Below, piece after piece: positions 10,870 to 22,422 of a stretch of DNA of 64,000 bases (the stretch's first letter is position 1; the number at the start of each line of letters is the position of its first letter). This DNA is from Guyanagaster necrorhizus (Eukaryota; Basidiomycota; Agaricomycetes; Agaricales; Physalacriaceae), in the NCBI RefSeq assembly GCF_019112545.1, contig NW_025064898.1:649993-713992 (forward strand), in the 5' to 3' direction. A model generated the notes under the pieces. That model was not told the DNA's origin, did no database searches, and saw nothing but the letters and a program-made list of their open reading frames with translations. Made by a program: the position numbers and the translations under genes.

Positions 10870-11575
10870 GACAAGCTACTAACTATATATCAAGATAGAT
10901 GGACAGAATAGCAGCAATAGCATAATTGGAGGCATCAATTTTTATGACTATTTGACAATCAGAAATCCAGTGGATAAGGATAGAAGCATAAGTGAAGGCT
11001 TACTTTAATAAAGATATCAGGTGATAAGAAGATATAAGATGATGAGGAGAGGGATAAGATAGATGAGTCAATAGACTTTGACTGTTCAGAACATGCCAAT
11101 TGATTGGACTTGAGTGCACATGTAGAGACTAGTGAAGTGCATGGGCATCAACAAAGCTATTGGCAATATCACCCTTGAGTTGAGGTTCAAGAATTTAGAT
11201 TGACAGAACAGAGTTCTATTAGAGAAGTGAAAAGGAATATCCTTTGAAGTGGAATCTGATGGATGAGATAAAGAGGAGCTGAAGTGAGCATAAAGCATAG
11301 GTGGCTATCCAAGTTGATATTTGAGCTGAGTATTTATAATGCTTGTATATGGTTTATATACTATTGGTAGCTAATTCTGAGTTGGAGTCCATTGGGTTCC
11401 AGTGTCAACTGTTCACTACTATATTCAGGGTCTAAATACTAGAATGTGAAATATGAATGTGAAATAATAATAGTAAAATGAAATTGATAGGTAATGGAAA
11501 ACAGACAGAGTCCAGTGGGACTTGTGATTGAATTCATAGTCAGTCAAGATAATGTGGAGGTCAGTGGCATGTGCA
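10870..11575 (-). mobile_element. Gypsy family B fragment: gag and RNase H
   Basis: The minus strand at about 10960-10890 reads Asp-Ala-Ser-Asn-Tyr-Ala-Ile-Ala-Ala-Ile-Leu-Ser, the start of Gypsy RNase H. At 11298-11086 an open frame parallels the gag start of the plus-strand B copy near 58130-58300. The two parts abut, so most of gag-pol has been deleted. Stops and loss of CpG are pervasive. Confidence 0.6.
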
Positions 11576-12010
11576 TAACAGTATCTCTCTGACTAAGAGA
11601 GGCAAATGAGGAATGAACTCTCAAACACCAACATCTAACCACTCAATACACAATCACTGAATACAGTTGAGATTGGTTGTTTTGAGTATGATAAAAGCAC
11701 TCTTGCAATCTTAAATAAAATCAAAGAAACAGTCAATAAAGATAGTTATTCAACTCTATCTTGCTTTTTAAGATGCAATACCTATGAGAGTAGTTTATAG
11801 CAATATCTAAGTATAATTAGGACTTAGAATCAATACACAATTGCACTCCAAATCAACTTAGAATATTCTGAAATTCAATGAACTCTGAAATCCAAATACT
11901 AAGTCTATCAAGCACTTAGGCTTGACTAGCTGCACTTTTGGCTGACTAGCAGTCCTCAAAACTGAAGAACTTGTATTCTGATGCCAAAACTCTTATAGTT
12001 TGAAACTCCA
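11576..12010 (-). repeat. Repeat C, LTR-like, inverted copy of 26100-26560
   Basis: This stretch is the reverse complement of sequence at about 26100-26560, recognisable over several hundred bases. It directly precedes the family B gag fragment in minus orientation, so it may be the B LTR or leader. I found no coding content. Confidence 0.55.
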
Positions 12011-12041
12011 ACTAACCACAAATAGAGAAACAGAATAGTCC

Positions 12042-12356
12042 TTGGGCCTTTACAAGAATGTGCTCTTCAACTTCAAGTGTCTGAAAGTGCTGCTACAAGT
12101 GCATGTAGTAGAGAACACAGCATATGATATCTTGCTAGAAAGACTATTCTCCATACTCTGTGAAACCAAGATTGACAACTATGCTAATAAAAAACAGATC
12201 CTGACAATCTATAACCCAAACACTGGAATGAAAACAATTATTTCTGCATATGAGCAGAGAAAGTCTTTGTTCTTCTGGCTACATAGGCATATAAGTTTGG
12301 ATCTGCACATGCATAAGCCATGTCCACCTTTTAATTTGCATGTAAATTTTCTTTAA
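12042..12356 (+). pseudogene. Gypsy retropepsin fragment
   Basis: The frame contains 'LLQVHVVENTAYDILLERLF', matching the C-terminal half of aspartic proteases from basidiomycete Gypsy elements, and an Asn-Pro-Asn-Thr-Gly motif typical of the stretch after it. The catalytic Asp-Ser/Thr-Gly part is missing. It does not belong to family A. Confidence 0.55.
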
Positions 12357-12501
12357 GTGAGGATCTATTTTCTGCTTATGAAGAATTGGGACTTTCAATC
12401 ATGACCAAAAGACTACCTATAGATTTCTCACTATAGATACACACTCATAATAGATGCTAATAGCACATCAGCTTATATAGATATATTCTCTATACTCAGA
12501 T

Positions 12502-14215
12502 TGTTAGATCTAACTGGCAGGTGATCTGAACATATGATAAACTAGTGCTGTATCATGTTTATATAGTCACACTAAAGTTCACTAAATGTGCTCTGATAGA
12601 TGAAGTGCTTCAAGGCTGGAGACAGGCTAGGCTTGAGAGAAAATAGTGTGAGATAAACTTATAGCTTGAAGCTGGGCTACTATAGTGAGAGCTATCTTAC
12701 TTATATACTGTTTAGCTTGTAATAAATATAACCACTACCTATTATGCTATTCTGTACTATGATGCTGATCCTGACTGGTTGTTGGGGATAAGACAATGAG
12801 GAATTATCTGTAGGTGAGGTGACCAAGTACAATAGCATCTCATCTGTTATGATTATTTAATTCTTCCTATGCCCTTCAGAAAAGTGCTCAAGATAAGATA
12901 AGCACTCTGATAAGATAAGAAAAAAGAATAAGATATGGAAAAAATTATAATATCTCCTCTTCTTAAGATCATCATCCTGATAGATTAATTGATGGAAGTT
13001 TTATAGTCTCATATAATATCATTCATGGTCATATCTCATTCATAGATCTATTGATTGGATTCTAGTCTATATTCTTTCCACTTGATCAAATAATAGACAA
13101 TAATTTGAGTGCTTCCACTATATGCCCAAACTTTCTGCAGTTTGTGATCAAGAATTTGTTTGATTTTGTAATATTCTTTATCCTCAATCAAGTCTGACTC
13201 TGGCAGAGGAGGGTATTTCTAGTTAGAAAAGGCAGATATGATATAAGAGATTAAGAGTGTCTTATCAAAGACAGAGTGAATACATTAGGAGTCAGAGAGT
13301 TTTAGATGATATGTGGAGGCATCAACTTTTGCTAGAATTGAAAATGGTTCTGTTCATATATTGGCAAGTTTATATTTTGGTTGAGGGAGGTGAAGATTGC
13401 TGGTGTCCAGTCAGACCTTGTCATTGATGGAGTAGTTATGAGCAGGCCTCCAGTGTGTATTATATTAGGCCTTCATAGTGACAGCAGCTTTGTTGAGGGC
13501 CATGTGTATTTCATTATAGATGGTGGACATGAGTTGTGTAAAATCAGTTGATGCAGGAGTTGTAGTGTTGTGTTGGGTAGTGACCAGGATATGAGAATGA
13601 TGTCCATAATTAATGAAAAAGAGTTGGTTGCAGAATGAATATAGTTATTGTGTTGGAATACTACTAGAGCAAGCCATTTAGTCCAATCATCTTGTCTGTG
13701 ATTGATGAACATCTGAAGGTACTTCTTGATCTTCTGATTAACATGCTCAGTCTGCCCATCAGTCTTTAGATGATAAGCAGTTGATGCATTGCTTCAGATG
13801 TTAAGAAGATGGTAAAAATTATCAAGGAATTTAGAGATAAACTGTGAGTCTCAGTCTGAAATAATGATTTGAGGCATCTTATAGTTTGTGTAGACTTTAT
13901 TATGTAGAATTTTTGCTCACCCCTCAGAAGATAGCTCCATCAAGCATGCAACTGGAATGATCACCTTTGAGAATCAGTCATTGATAATAATGATAATGGT
14001 ATTATAGCCATTATAATCTGGAAGTCCAGTGATCATATTGACTAAGATGTGGGTCTAAGATTCTGTAGAGACTTCATTTGGATAAAATGGAGTGACTCAT
14101 GCTTGTGTGCTTGATTTGGTCTATTGACAAGTCTCACACCTCTTGATGTACTTTTTGATATTCTGTCTCATTTTATACTCTCTTAGCATTAATTTCTTTG
14201 TCTTCATGATCTTTA
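12502..14215 (-). mobile_element. Family A copy A1: 3' LTR and integrase region
   Basis: The LTR occupies 12502-12952 (reads TGTTAGATCT, ends TTATAATA). Internal minus-strand sequence from 12953 reads the chromodomain-linker end of pol through the integrase core: 'KTDGQTEHVNQKIKKYLQMF' is near 13760-13700, and a zinc-finger-like Cys-X2-Cys is near 14130. The copy stops at 14215, where copy A2 begins in the opposite orientation. The frame is broken many times and CpG is essentially absent. Confidence 0.8.
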
Positions 14216-14770
14216 AGTGATGTTATGATTTTCTTTATATTTTATTCTTTTTTATCTTATCAGAGTGCTTACCTTGTCTTAAGCACTTTCCTGAAAGGCA
14301 TGAGAAGGATTAGATAATCACAACAGACAAAGTGCTATTGTACTCAGTCACTTCACCTACAGACAACTCTCCATTGTCTTATCTCCAACAACCAGATAGG
14401 ATCAGTGTTCTAGCATAGAACAGTACAATAGATGGTAGTTATATTTATTACAAGCTGAACAGAATATAAGTAGAATAGCTCTCACTGTAATAGTCCAGCT
14501 TTGAGCTATAAGTTTATTTCATACTATCTTCTCTTGAGCCTAGCTTGTCTCCAGCCTTGAAGCACTTTGTCTATTGGAACACATTCAAGTGAACTCTAAT
14601 GTGACTGTATGAACACAATACAATGCTAGTTTATTATTTGTTCTGGTCACATGCTAGTTAAATCTAACAGTTAGCTCAAAGCTTCCTACTTCTCTTTCCT
14701 TACACAGTCTAGTGGTGAAGAAAATTAAATACTATCAATCCATAATATTACCTCTGACTTTGTCAAGCTC

Positions 14771-14775
14771 TTGAT
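14771..14775. repeat. TSD (TTGAT) of young Gypsy element, left
   Basis: TTGAT immediately precedes the left LTR and recurs at 22856-22860 immediately after the right LTR. This is a perfect 5-bp target-site duplication, proving a single retrotransposition event into A2. Confidence 0.95.
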
Positions 14776-15208
14776 TGTTAGGCTCAAGCGTCACGTGAAC
14801 AGATACACGTGATAAACAGGTGTTCCTTCGCACTTCGAGGAATCACCTGAGTTCACTTAGTGTATATCCGTTTGGTGTGGCACAAGGTCAGATATAGACT
14901 CGAGGTAGAATGGCGTGTATAAACTTTAGCTCGAAGCTGGGGTATACCAGCGAGAGCTGTGGTCCTTAAATACTGTACAACTGTTTGCTAATTATACTAC
15001 TGCCTATTGTGTATGTCTGGTCCATTGTGCTCGTTGTCCTTGAGCGTTGCTATCGTACATAAAAGGGCGATTGTGTGTTGTCGAGCACGACCGTCGTAAT
15101 GTCTGGATGGAGGGTTTTAGTTGTGCTGACTAAGCTCCCCACGGTCTTGTGCCTTCTGACTCAGCGTGAATAGGGGTAAAAGGAAAGAAAAAGGAATAAA
15201 TCATAACA
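14776..15208 (-). repeat. 3' LTR of young Gypsy element
   Basis: 433 bp, TGTTAGGCTC to ATCATAACA on the plus strand. Two CACGTG motifs lie at 14792-14797 and 14806-14811, in what would be the U5/late R part of the LTR. Confidence 0.95.
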
Positions 15209-15219
15209 TTACCCCCCGC
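15209..15219 (-). other. Polypurine tract
   Basis: On the coding strand GCGGGGGGTAA directly abuts the 3' LTR. This is the expected position and composition for the plus-strand primer. Confidence 0.7.
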
Positions 15220-15241
15220 TTAAGACCATCGTCCCGATGGC

Positions 15242-18200
15242 TTAATTAAGGGATAATTCGTAATCATGTATTGCGTCGTCTGTGTTCATATATTTTTCGT
15301 TGATCCATTGGTTAGACTCCGGGCCATAGCCTTTCCAGCTAACGAGATAGTCAACTGTAGTTGTTGTGCCGCCTCTGCGGGCTTTTACTTTTCGTAGTTT
15401 GTGGTTTAATACTTGATCGATTTCGTAGTGTTCTTCGTTGTCGATCAAGTCTGGGGGCGGCGGTGGTGGTCGTTCTTGGTTTGGGAAGGCCGGCGCGATG
15501 TATGGTGTCAATAGGGATTCATTGAATACGTTGTGGATCTTCCATCCGGTTGGTAAGCGTAGTTTGTATGCTGATTCTCCGACTTTTGCAAGGATTGGGA
15601 AGGGACCCATGCGTTTGTCGGCGAGTTTGCGTTTCGGTCGCGGGAGATGGAGGTTGGTTGTATCAAGCCACACTTTGTCGTGGACATGATACTCATGTGC
15701 CGGGCGGCGATGTTTGTCGTATTGGGTCTTCATTGCCGCGGCTGCTTTCTCGAGTGCTTTTTTCGTTTCGGTGTGTATTTTTTCCATCGTCTGTGCGAAG
15801 TCTGTAGAGGCTGGAGTTGTTGTTTTACGGTGACTCGTTTGAGTCAGATGTGGATGCCTGCCGTAGTTGACAAAGAATGGTGTTTGGCCTGTGGCGGAGT
15901 GGACTCTGTTGTTGTGCTGGAAGGCAGCGAGTGCCAGCCATTCAACCCAGTCATCCTGTCTGTAGTTGATAAATAGTCGAAGGTATTTTTCAACTTCTTG
16001 GTTCGCGCGTTCAGTCTGACCATCCGTCTGCGGGTGATATGCTGTCGACGCGTTGTGTGTGATGTTTAGCAGTTTATATAAGTCAGCAAGGAACTTAGAG
16101 ACGAATTGTGGTCCCTGGTCTGAGATGACTACTTGCGGCATCCCATACCTCGCGTAGACTTCATCCCGCAGTATCTTCACCCATCCTTCCGAATTTAACT
16201 CGGTCGAACAAGCGATCGGAATGATCGCTTTGGAGAATCGATCAACTATGACGATGATCGCGTCGTAGCCATTGCAATCTGGTAATCCAGTGATCATATC
16301 CACTGATATATGAGTCCATGGTTGTGCTAGCACCTCATTAGGATGTAATGGGGCCGCCTTCGGTTGTGTGGATGACTTCCCTCTTTGACAGGTTTCGCAA
16401 CCTTTGACGTATGCCGTGATGTCGTTGGTGAGTTTGGGCCACCAGTAGTCTCGTAGGACAAGTTCCTTTGTCTTGGCGATGCCTGGATATCCTGCCGTAG
16501 CATGGTCATGGTGTTTGGCGATGACATCGCCGCGTAGGTTCTGGTCGTGTGGGATGTAGATCCTCCCATCATAATGGATCATCCCTTCCTTCCTTGTGAG
16601 CCCTCTTTCATGATTGAGCGAGGCGGCGATCTTTTGGTCCCACCAATGCGGGTCTCGTGTTGCGCTTTTGATTCGCTCGTGCATTTCCTCCTCCGTGGGC
16701 ATTATCATTGCTTGAAAGTGTTCAGGGCGAAGGATGACGACTCCCTCGTTATCGTTTTCCCCCTGATCGTGGTCCGCGCGACGAGAGAGGAGGTCCGCCT
16801 TTTTATTGGCGACCCCGGCTTTATGATGGAGAGTGTACTCGTATTGAGCGAGTTCGGTGACCCAACGAGCTTGGCGACGGTTTAGTTTTTGAGGTTGTCG
16901 GAAGTACCTGAGATTCTGGTGATCGGTCCAGATCTCAAAGGTCTCGGCCACTCTGATCAGGTAGTGATGCCACTCTTCGAGGGCAAGCATTATTGCGAGC
17001 AGCTCTTTGTCATAAATTTCGTAGTTCCTTTCCGTCACTGTTAACGCCTTTGAGAGGAAGGCGACGGGTCGCCATTTGCTGTCTTGTTCTTGAGACAAGA
17101 CGGCGCCTATGGCCCCTTCGCTTGAGTCTGCTTCCACGCGGAATCTACCTTCTTGGGACGGTATGGCGAGGATTACGTCCTCCGCCAGTCATCGTTTTAG
17201 GTCCTCGAAGGCGTGTTGCTGGGGTGTGCCCCACCCCCAGGGTGCGTTGCCAGTGAGTTGGGTCATGGGCCGTACAATTTTACTGTAGTCCCGTATGAAC
17301 CTTCGGTAGAAATTAGTGAAGCCTAAGAAGGACTGCAACTCCTTCTTCTTGGTCGGTGTCGGCCAGTCGACTACTCCTGCAACCTTTATTGGGTCCATTC
17401 GAATGCTCCCCTCGCTAATGATTACTCCGAGGTATTCGGTTTCTAATACCTCGAATTCACATTTCTCCGCCTTGAGGAATAGCTTGTGCTTCCTCATAAG
17501 GGCGAGCACCCGTCGGACCAAGCTTCGGTGTTCCTCCCTGGTCTTGGACATGATAAGGATGTCGTCTAGGTAAATGGTAACCTTCCCGGTGGCAATGAGG
17601 TCCTTAAAGATATCATTCATCATCCACTGAAAAGTGGCCAGGGAGTTGGTTAAGCCGAAGAACATCACCGTTGGCTCGAAGAGCCCCCGGTTAGTCCTGA
17701 ACGCCGCTTTCCATTCATCCCCTTCCTTGATTCGGACGTTGTTGTACCCCCAACGTACGTCGAGCTTGGTGTAGTATTTGGCTCCTCGGAGTTTGTCCAT
17801 TAATTCCGAGATCAGGGGTAAGAGATATCGATTCTTGATCGTCATCTCATTGAGTTTCCGGTAATCTTGGACGGGTCGAAGCTTGCCATCTTTCTTTTTC
17901 ACAAAGAAAAAGGGGGAAGCCATAGGGGACTTCGACGGTCGGATCCACCCAGAGGAAAGGTTCTCGTCAAGGAACTTATCGAGTTCCTGTTGCTCCTGGT
18001 TGCCGAGGGGATAGGTCTTGCAATCCAGATTGGCATTGGCATTGGGGATCAGCTCAATGGCATGATCCCAGGGTTTTGGGCCTGGAAGCTCGTCGAAACT
18101 CTCTTTTTCAAAGAGGTCTCGGAAGTCCCATGCCCACTTTGGTACCATTTCTTCGAATGTCTTCTCCTCCCTCCCCTCGTTCGCTTTGGCCGCCAAATTA

Positions 18201-19200
18201 TTGGTGTGGTGCACTGCCCGGATATGGATCTCTTTCTGTAAGTCCACCGCTAGGATGGTTTCACCATCCTCCATTTCCTTGTCCCACCGGTCTTCCAGGT
18301 CCTCATCGGGTAATTCGTACGGGATTTTCCGGCAACGGCATCAGGCAAATGTAAGTCGTCCGGTTTTCCAATTGATAAGCGGATTGTGTCGGATTAACCA
18401 GTCGTGACCAAGGAACAGTTCCTTTGTTCCGAGATCAGTAACAGCTAAATCAATCCTTTCTGAATGATCTCCGATGGTGAGTCAGAGTTCGACGAATTCC
18501 ATGATTGATCCGGCTTGGTTTTTGGTTCTGTCGGCATTGTATACTGGAATAGGTGCTGCGGTGGACCTGGTAGGAAGTTGATGTTGGAGAACGAAGGCCC
18601 GATTGATGGAGCTCCCTGTGCACCCGCTATCGATAAGGGCAGTTACCGAATGCGTTGTCCTATTGGTCAGGGTTTCGATCTGTGCCTTGGTGGTCAAGTC
18701 CCGTCCCGGGGTCTTGGCTCGTCTGACAAACTTCTGTGGCCCTTTCAGTTCATCCAACCATTCCAGGGCTCAACTTCGTTCTGCTTCTCGCAAGCCGTGG
18801 ACGGTGTCAGTGGTGACCTCTTCCTTCCTGGTCTGGTGTATCCATCCATGCAGTACGGCTGCAGCCGCTTCTTCATTCCTTGCTTCTCTGATGGCTCTCC
18901 AGGTCCACTCGGTGTCGAATGGTTTGAGCCAGGTTTTCAGGCTCTCTGCCTGTGTTCGGCCCGGGGGCGTTTGAGTTTTGTTTCACGACTCTTTAGGGTG
19001 TGCAATAACGGTTCGGGGTATATTCGAATGCGTTGTAACTACAGAAGTATCATAAGTTTGTACAATGGTAGGGGCCCGCACACCATGAAGTCCTTTGGCC
19101 GATTCAGTGGAGTCGCTCACTGATCGGCCTTGTCTTTTACTTCCTCGATCTTCGTCTCCTTGCCCAGCTCTTCGTCTTCTTTTTGCAGCTCGGCGATCTG
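15242..19200 (-). pseudogene. pol: pol: protease-RT-RNase H-integrase-chromodomain
   Basis: The pol frame is -1 relative to gag and overlaps its end. The protease has Asp-Ser-Gly-Cys-Thr-Gly near 18630. Reverse transcriptase follows, with the YLDD motif near 17560. RNase H begins Glu-Ala-Asp-Ser-Ser-Glu near 17130. The integrase has an HHCC zinc domain ('HHDHATAGYPGIAKTKELVL' near 16500), then Asp at MITGLPD, Asp at VISDQG and Glu at QTDGQTERANQE. A C-terminal chromodomain (DYLVSWKGYGPESNQW) ends at the stop codon at 15242. TGA stops at 18983, 18482, 18341 and 17189 interrupt an otherwise continuous frame; each fits a decayed CGA arginine codon. The chromodomain would direct insertion to modified histones. 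Confidence 0.92.
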
Positions 19201-22200
19201 TGCTCGTATGTCTTCGCGGGTTCGTTTCTTCTTTGGGCAGTCTTTGGCCATGTGGCCTTTCAGCCCGCAGTTGAAACATTTTCCCTCCTTCTTCATTCGG
19301 TCGATGTCCATCGGCTTGCCGGTACCGGTGTATGTAGTTCCCGTTCCAGTCTTTTGGGCACCGTAGCTTGGCGTCTGAGGAGATCCCGATGATTTCCCAG
19401 CAGTTTGCCCCGGCTTGTTCGGGGTTGACAGGGTCAGCTTTTTGGAATACTCCTGTAGCATCGTTGCCTCCGCTTTCTGCCTTTGTCGCTCCTTGTACAT
19501 CTTGATGATCCTTTCCTTCCACTCGTCGTACCCGACCAGCATCAGCATCTTGACGCCCATAGCGGAGATCATCGTGAGATACGAGGAGGGGACTTCTCGC
19601 TTGAGTGCTTCTACCATCCTTCCGTCGTTCGCAGTATCCTCCCTGATTCCGGCAAGCTTCGCGAGGCGTTCTAGCTCGTCGAAGTAGTCTGTAGCCGCCT
19701 TGTCCCCCATCTTGTACTCCTTGATTTTCTGTTTATGTACCTCTTGTACCGCGGGGTCTATGAACTTGTCGTTTAACATTCGCTTGAATACCGGCCATGA
19801 GGGATATTGGTAATGGTCCCTAGTGGTGGATCGGAAGTTCGGAGAGATCAGGATCCACCACGTTTTGGCTTTGTCTTCTAGGTATGAAGTAGCGAACGCG
19901 ACCTTGTTCATATCGGTTCCGATGTACCCAATATAAACCTCGAAGTATTGTTCGCAGTCCACCAGGAATCGGTCGATGTCATCAGAGGCCCCTTTAAAGG
20001 GGCGGGGCTTTCGAAGGAGGTCGGGGTGACACTGTAAGACGTTGGCATTGACAGGGAGCGATCCCATCGGGTTAGGCCATCCGTCAAACGGCGGCTGTTT
20101 CCATTCTGCTGGTGGTCCGGGGAAAGAGTGTAGAGAGTTGTCGTCGGCGACTGGGCTCCCTTTTGGTTCAACTACCCGGACGATTACCCCGTCCCGTATT
20201 GTGAAGCCGAGGCGGATCACCTCGGGGTCATCTCGAATGGGATCCTTCCCACTGGATTCTGCTTGGTCTGGGGGGGGCTGTCTGCCGAGGAGCCGGCTTC
20301 CCCTGCCGGTCCAGGGGTTCGGCGTTTGGGTGGCTTGCCATGCCGGTCGATTCCTGGTTCGGATAAGTCAAGATGCCGTGCTTCGGATTGACGGGCTATC
20401 TTCGGCCCAACTCCGAATAGAGGGGGTGATGTAGATTGCTCGTTTCGGTTGAATGGGGGGAGTGTGCGGCATTGGTGCCGGTGTCTTTGGTTTGTTGACG
20501 GGCCGATATGGGGGTATCGGCACAAGTGGATCCTCTGGATGCCGCCGTCTGTATTTTTCCCATGCGTATTCCGTCGCGGCATACTGTAAAACTTTTTCTT
20601 TTTCAGTTCCTTCCACGTACCTATATTCAAGTCCTAGGGGCGTCGCTTGCCAGCGCGCGTCCTGCCATAAGTAGTTCCTCCCCTGCTCGTATAACTCCTG
20701 ATACTCTCTGTTTCTGGCCCTTTCAATCTCCTCTTGCAATGCTTCTTCGTCTGTGTCTTCCCCTGCTCGTTCCAGTCATTGTCGGTATGGATCATCACTG
20801 TCCTCGCTGCCCTCCCCGTCGCCCTCGTCCCCACTGTCCCCGCTGTCCTCTTCCTCGAGGAGGGAACAGACGGGCCGGTCGTAGATGGACGGCACGGCTG
20901 GTCGAAGGGTCATCGGGGACCCTCCCGTTGACTTGGGTGCTTGGTCCAGCGTCCCCTCGGCTATCTGTTTGGGTGATGGGAGGACTCCTGAGTCGGCTAT
21001 AGTGCGTCCCGCCGCGCACTCTTGTCTCCTCCAGTTCTCGGCTATAGATGCCGAAGAGTCACTGGAACTCGGGATTAATGAACTGTCGAGCGACCCTGCT
21101 GCCCAGGAATCGCTGGAGAGCCCTGTCGGAGACGTGGGCATTGTCGGGTACTCAGAGCCCGTAGGCTCCGAGGACGGAATCGGTGTCTGAAGAGATGGTG
21201 TCGGTGCGGGCGGGATATTCGAGGGTGACGGGTCGGGGTCTGTCGGCATTTCCTCGCCTGATTGCCTCGTCCCAGCTGACGATGCTGGCAGGTCCCGTCT
21301 ATGGGTCATCGTCTGTGTCGGGCTCCCTGAAGGGAGATCCGGCATCGGTACGGAGCTCATACTCCCTAGGGGAGGCTGACCCCATCCTCTCGACCTCCTC
21401 CCTCCTTCTTTGTTCCCTCCCCTGTCTGTCATACTCTGCGGCCTCGTACTGCTCTCGGGCCTCTTCTCGGACGTAGTCAGCGAGCTCCTCCTGGGTTCGC
21501 CTGATTTCTGCTTCTCTATTCTGATTCTGCTGCTGCTGTCGTACCGCTTCGTTGTAATCGAAGGAAACGGCAAGGTCCCACTCTGGGAATATTCTGTGTA
21601 TAATTCTTCTCATTGCGGCTCTTCCCCTTTCGCTAGCGGTCCCGACCTCGGGCTCGCTTCCCACGTGGAGGTGCCAGTAGGGGTCCCCTGCTGCCGAGAT
21701 GGCAATGTCCGCATTGTCGTAGTCGGGGTGGATTGCCCTTCCTTGCGGGTCGTCGACCCCCAACCTGCTGACGGATGGGCTGGGGTCGGAGTTGGGCTCG
21801 GTGGGGGTCTCGGGGGGGTTCTGGGGGGTGTGGGGACCTTCGCGGGGTCCCGCAGCCATCCGAGCGGCATCAAGGGAGTCTCGAGCATGGTTTCCAATCC
21901 CTGAGGGAATTGGGGAGGTGGAATGCTCGGGGGAGCTGGCCGGAGTGACGTAGTTGGAGACCTCGGCGGGCTCCTGAGCGACGTTCGTCGTCCACGGGTT
22001 CTGGAACCCTGTGAGAGCAGGGTTGCGGTCTCTGCTGTGTCGTCGGGGGTGTTCAGGTCCTTCCTCCTCGTAAAGGCTCCTCTGATCCGGGTTGCTATTC
22101 CCGGCTTCTGGTACGGGTCCTCCTTGTGGGAAGAAGAACGTTCTGGCGGAGGGGGGGATGTCATGGAAAGGGAGGTCGGGGGTTACGTTGCGTAGGATTT

Positions 22201-22381
22201 GCTGGATATGCTGGAATGCTTGGTAGTGCCTGACTATCCAAGCTGCTACTGATTGTCGTCTGCGGCAAAGGGTGATGATGGCTAAGAGACCGAGCAATGT
22301 TCCGATGATGGAAGCTATTAACTCGAAGAAGTCGTGATTTAAGTCTGCGGTTGTTACTGGCGGCATTCGGTTTCTCAGCAC
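19117..22381 (-). pseudogene. gag: gag with N-terminal hydrophobic segment and CCHC knuckle
   Basis: Translation probably starts at 22381 or at the second Met at 22366. A hydrophobic segment (about 20 residues, 'IASIIGTLLGLLAIITL') and an Arg-rich stretch follow, then a motif NVTPDLPFHDIP, a Pro/Ser-rich linker and a Gln/Glu-rich coiled-coil-like region. Around 21300-21370 the frame must shift to continue; the older copy A4 reads through in one frame. In the second frame come an acidic region, the capsid-like retrotransposon gag domain (about 20000-19600) and one zinc knuckle, CFNCGLKGHMAKDC, near 19280. TGA stops at 20776 and 20368 sit where CGA fits. Gag ends with TGA at 19117. Confidence 0.85.
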
Positions 22382-22408
22382 AATTGGGCTTGAGAAAGGG
22401 AAGGTAGG

Positions 22409-22421
22409 AGCTTCGAGCTAA
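22409..22421 (-). other. Primer-binding site, predicted self-primed
   Basis: One base inside the 5' LTR the coding strand reads TTAGCTCGAAGCT. It does not begin with TGG as tRNA-primed sites do. It is perfectly complementary over 13 nt to AGCTTCGAGCTAA within the same LTR (22573-22585), at the predicted transcript start. This is the arrangement of Tf1/sushi-type self-priming. Confidence 0.75.
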
Positions 22422-22422
22422 T

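Noticed and set aside
16547..22195. Plus-strand open frames opposite gag and pol of the young element
   Set aside because: They are shadows of the coding strand, with no domains; the minus strand has complete Gypsy domain order.
22409..22421. tRNA-primed primer-binding site
   Set aside because: No TGG start and no recognisable tRNA 3' end complement, while a 13-nt self match exists.
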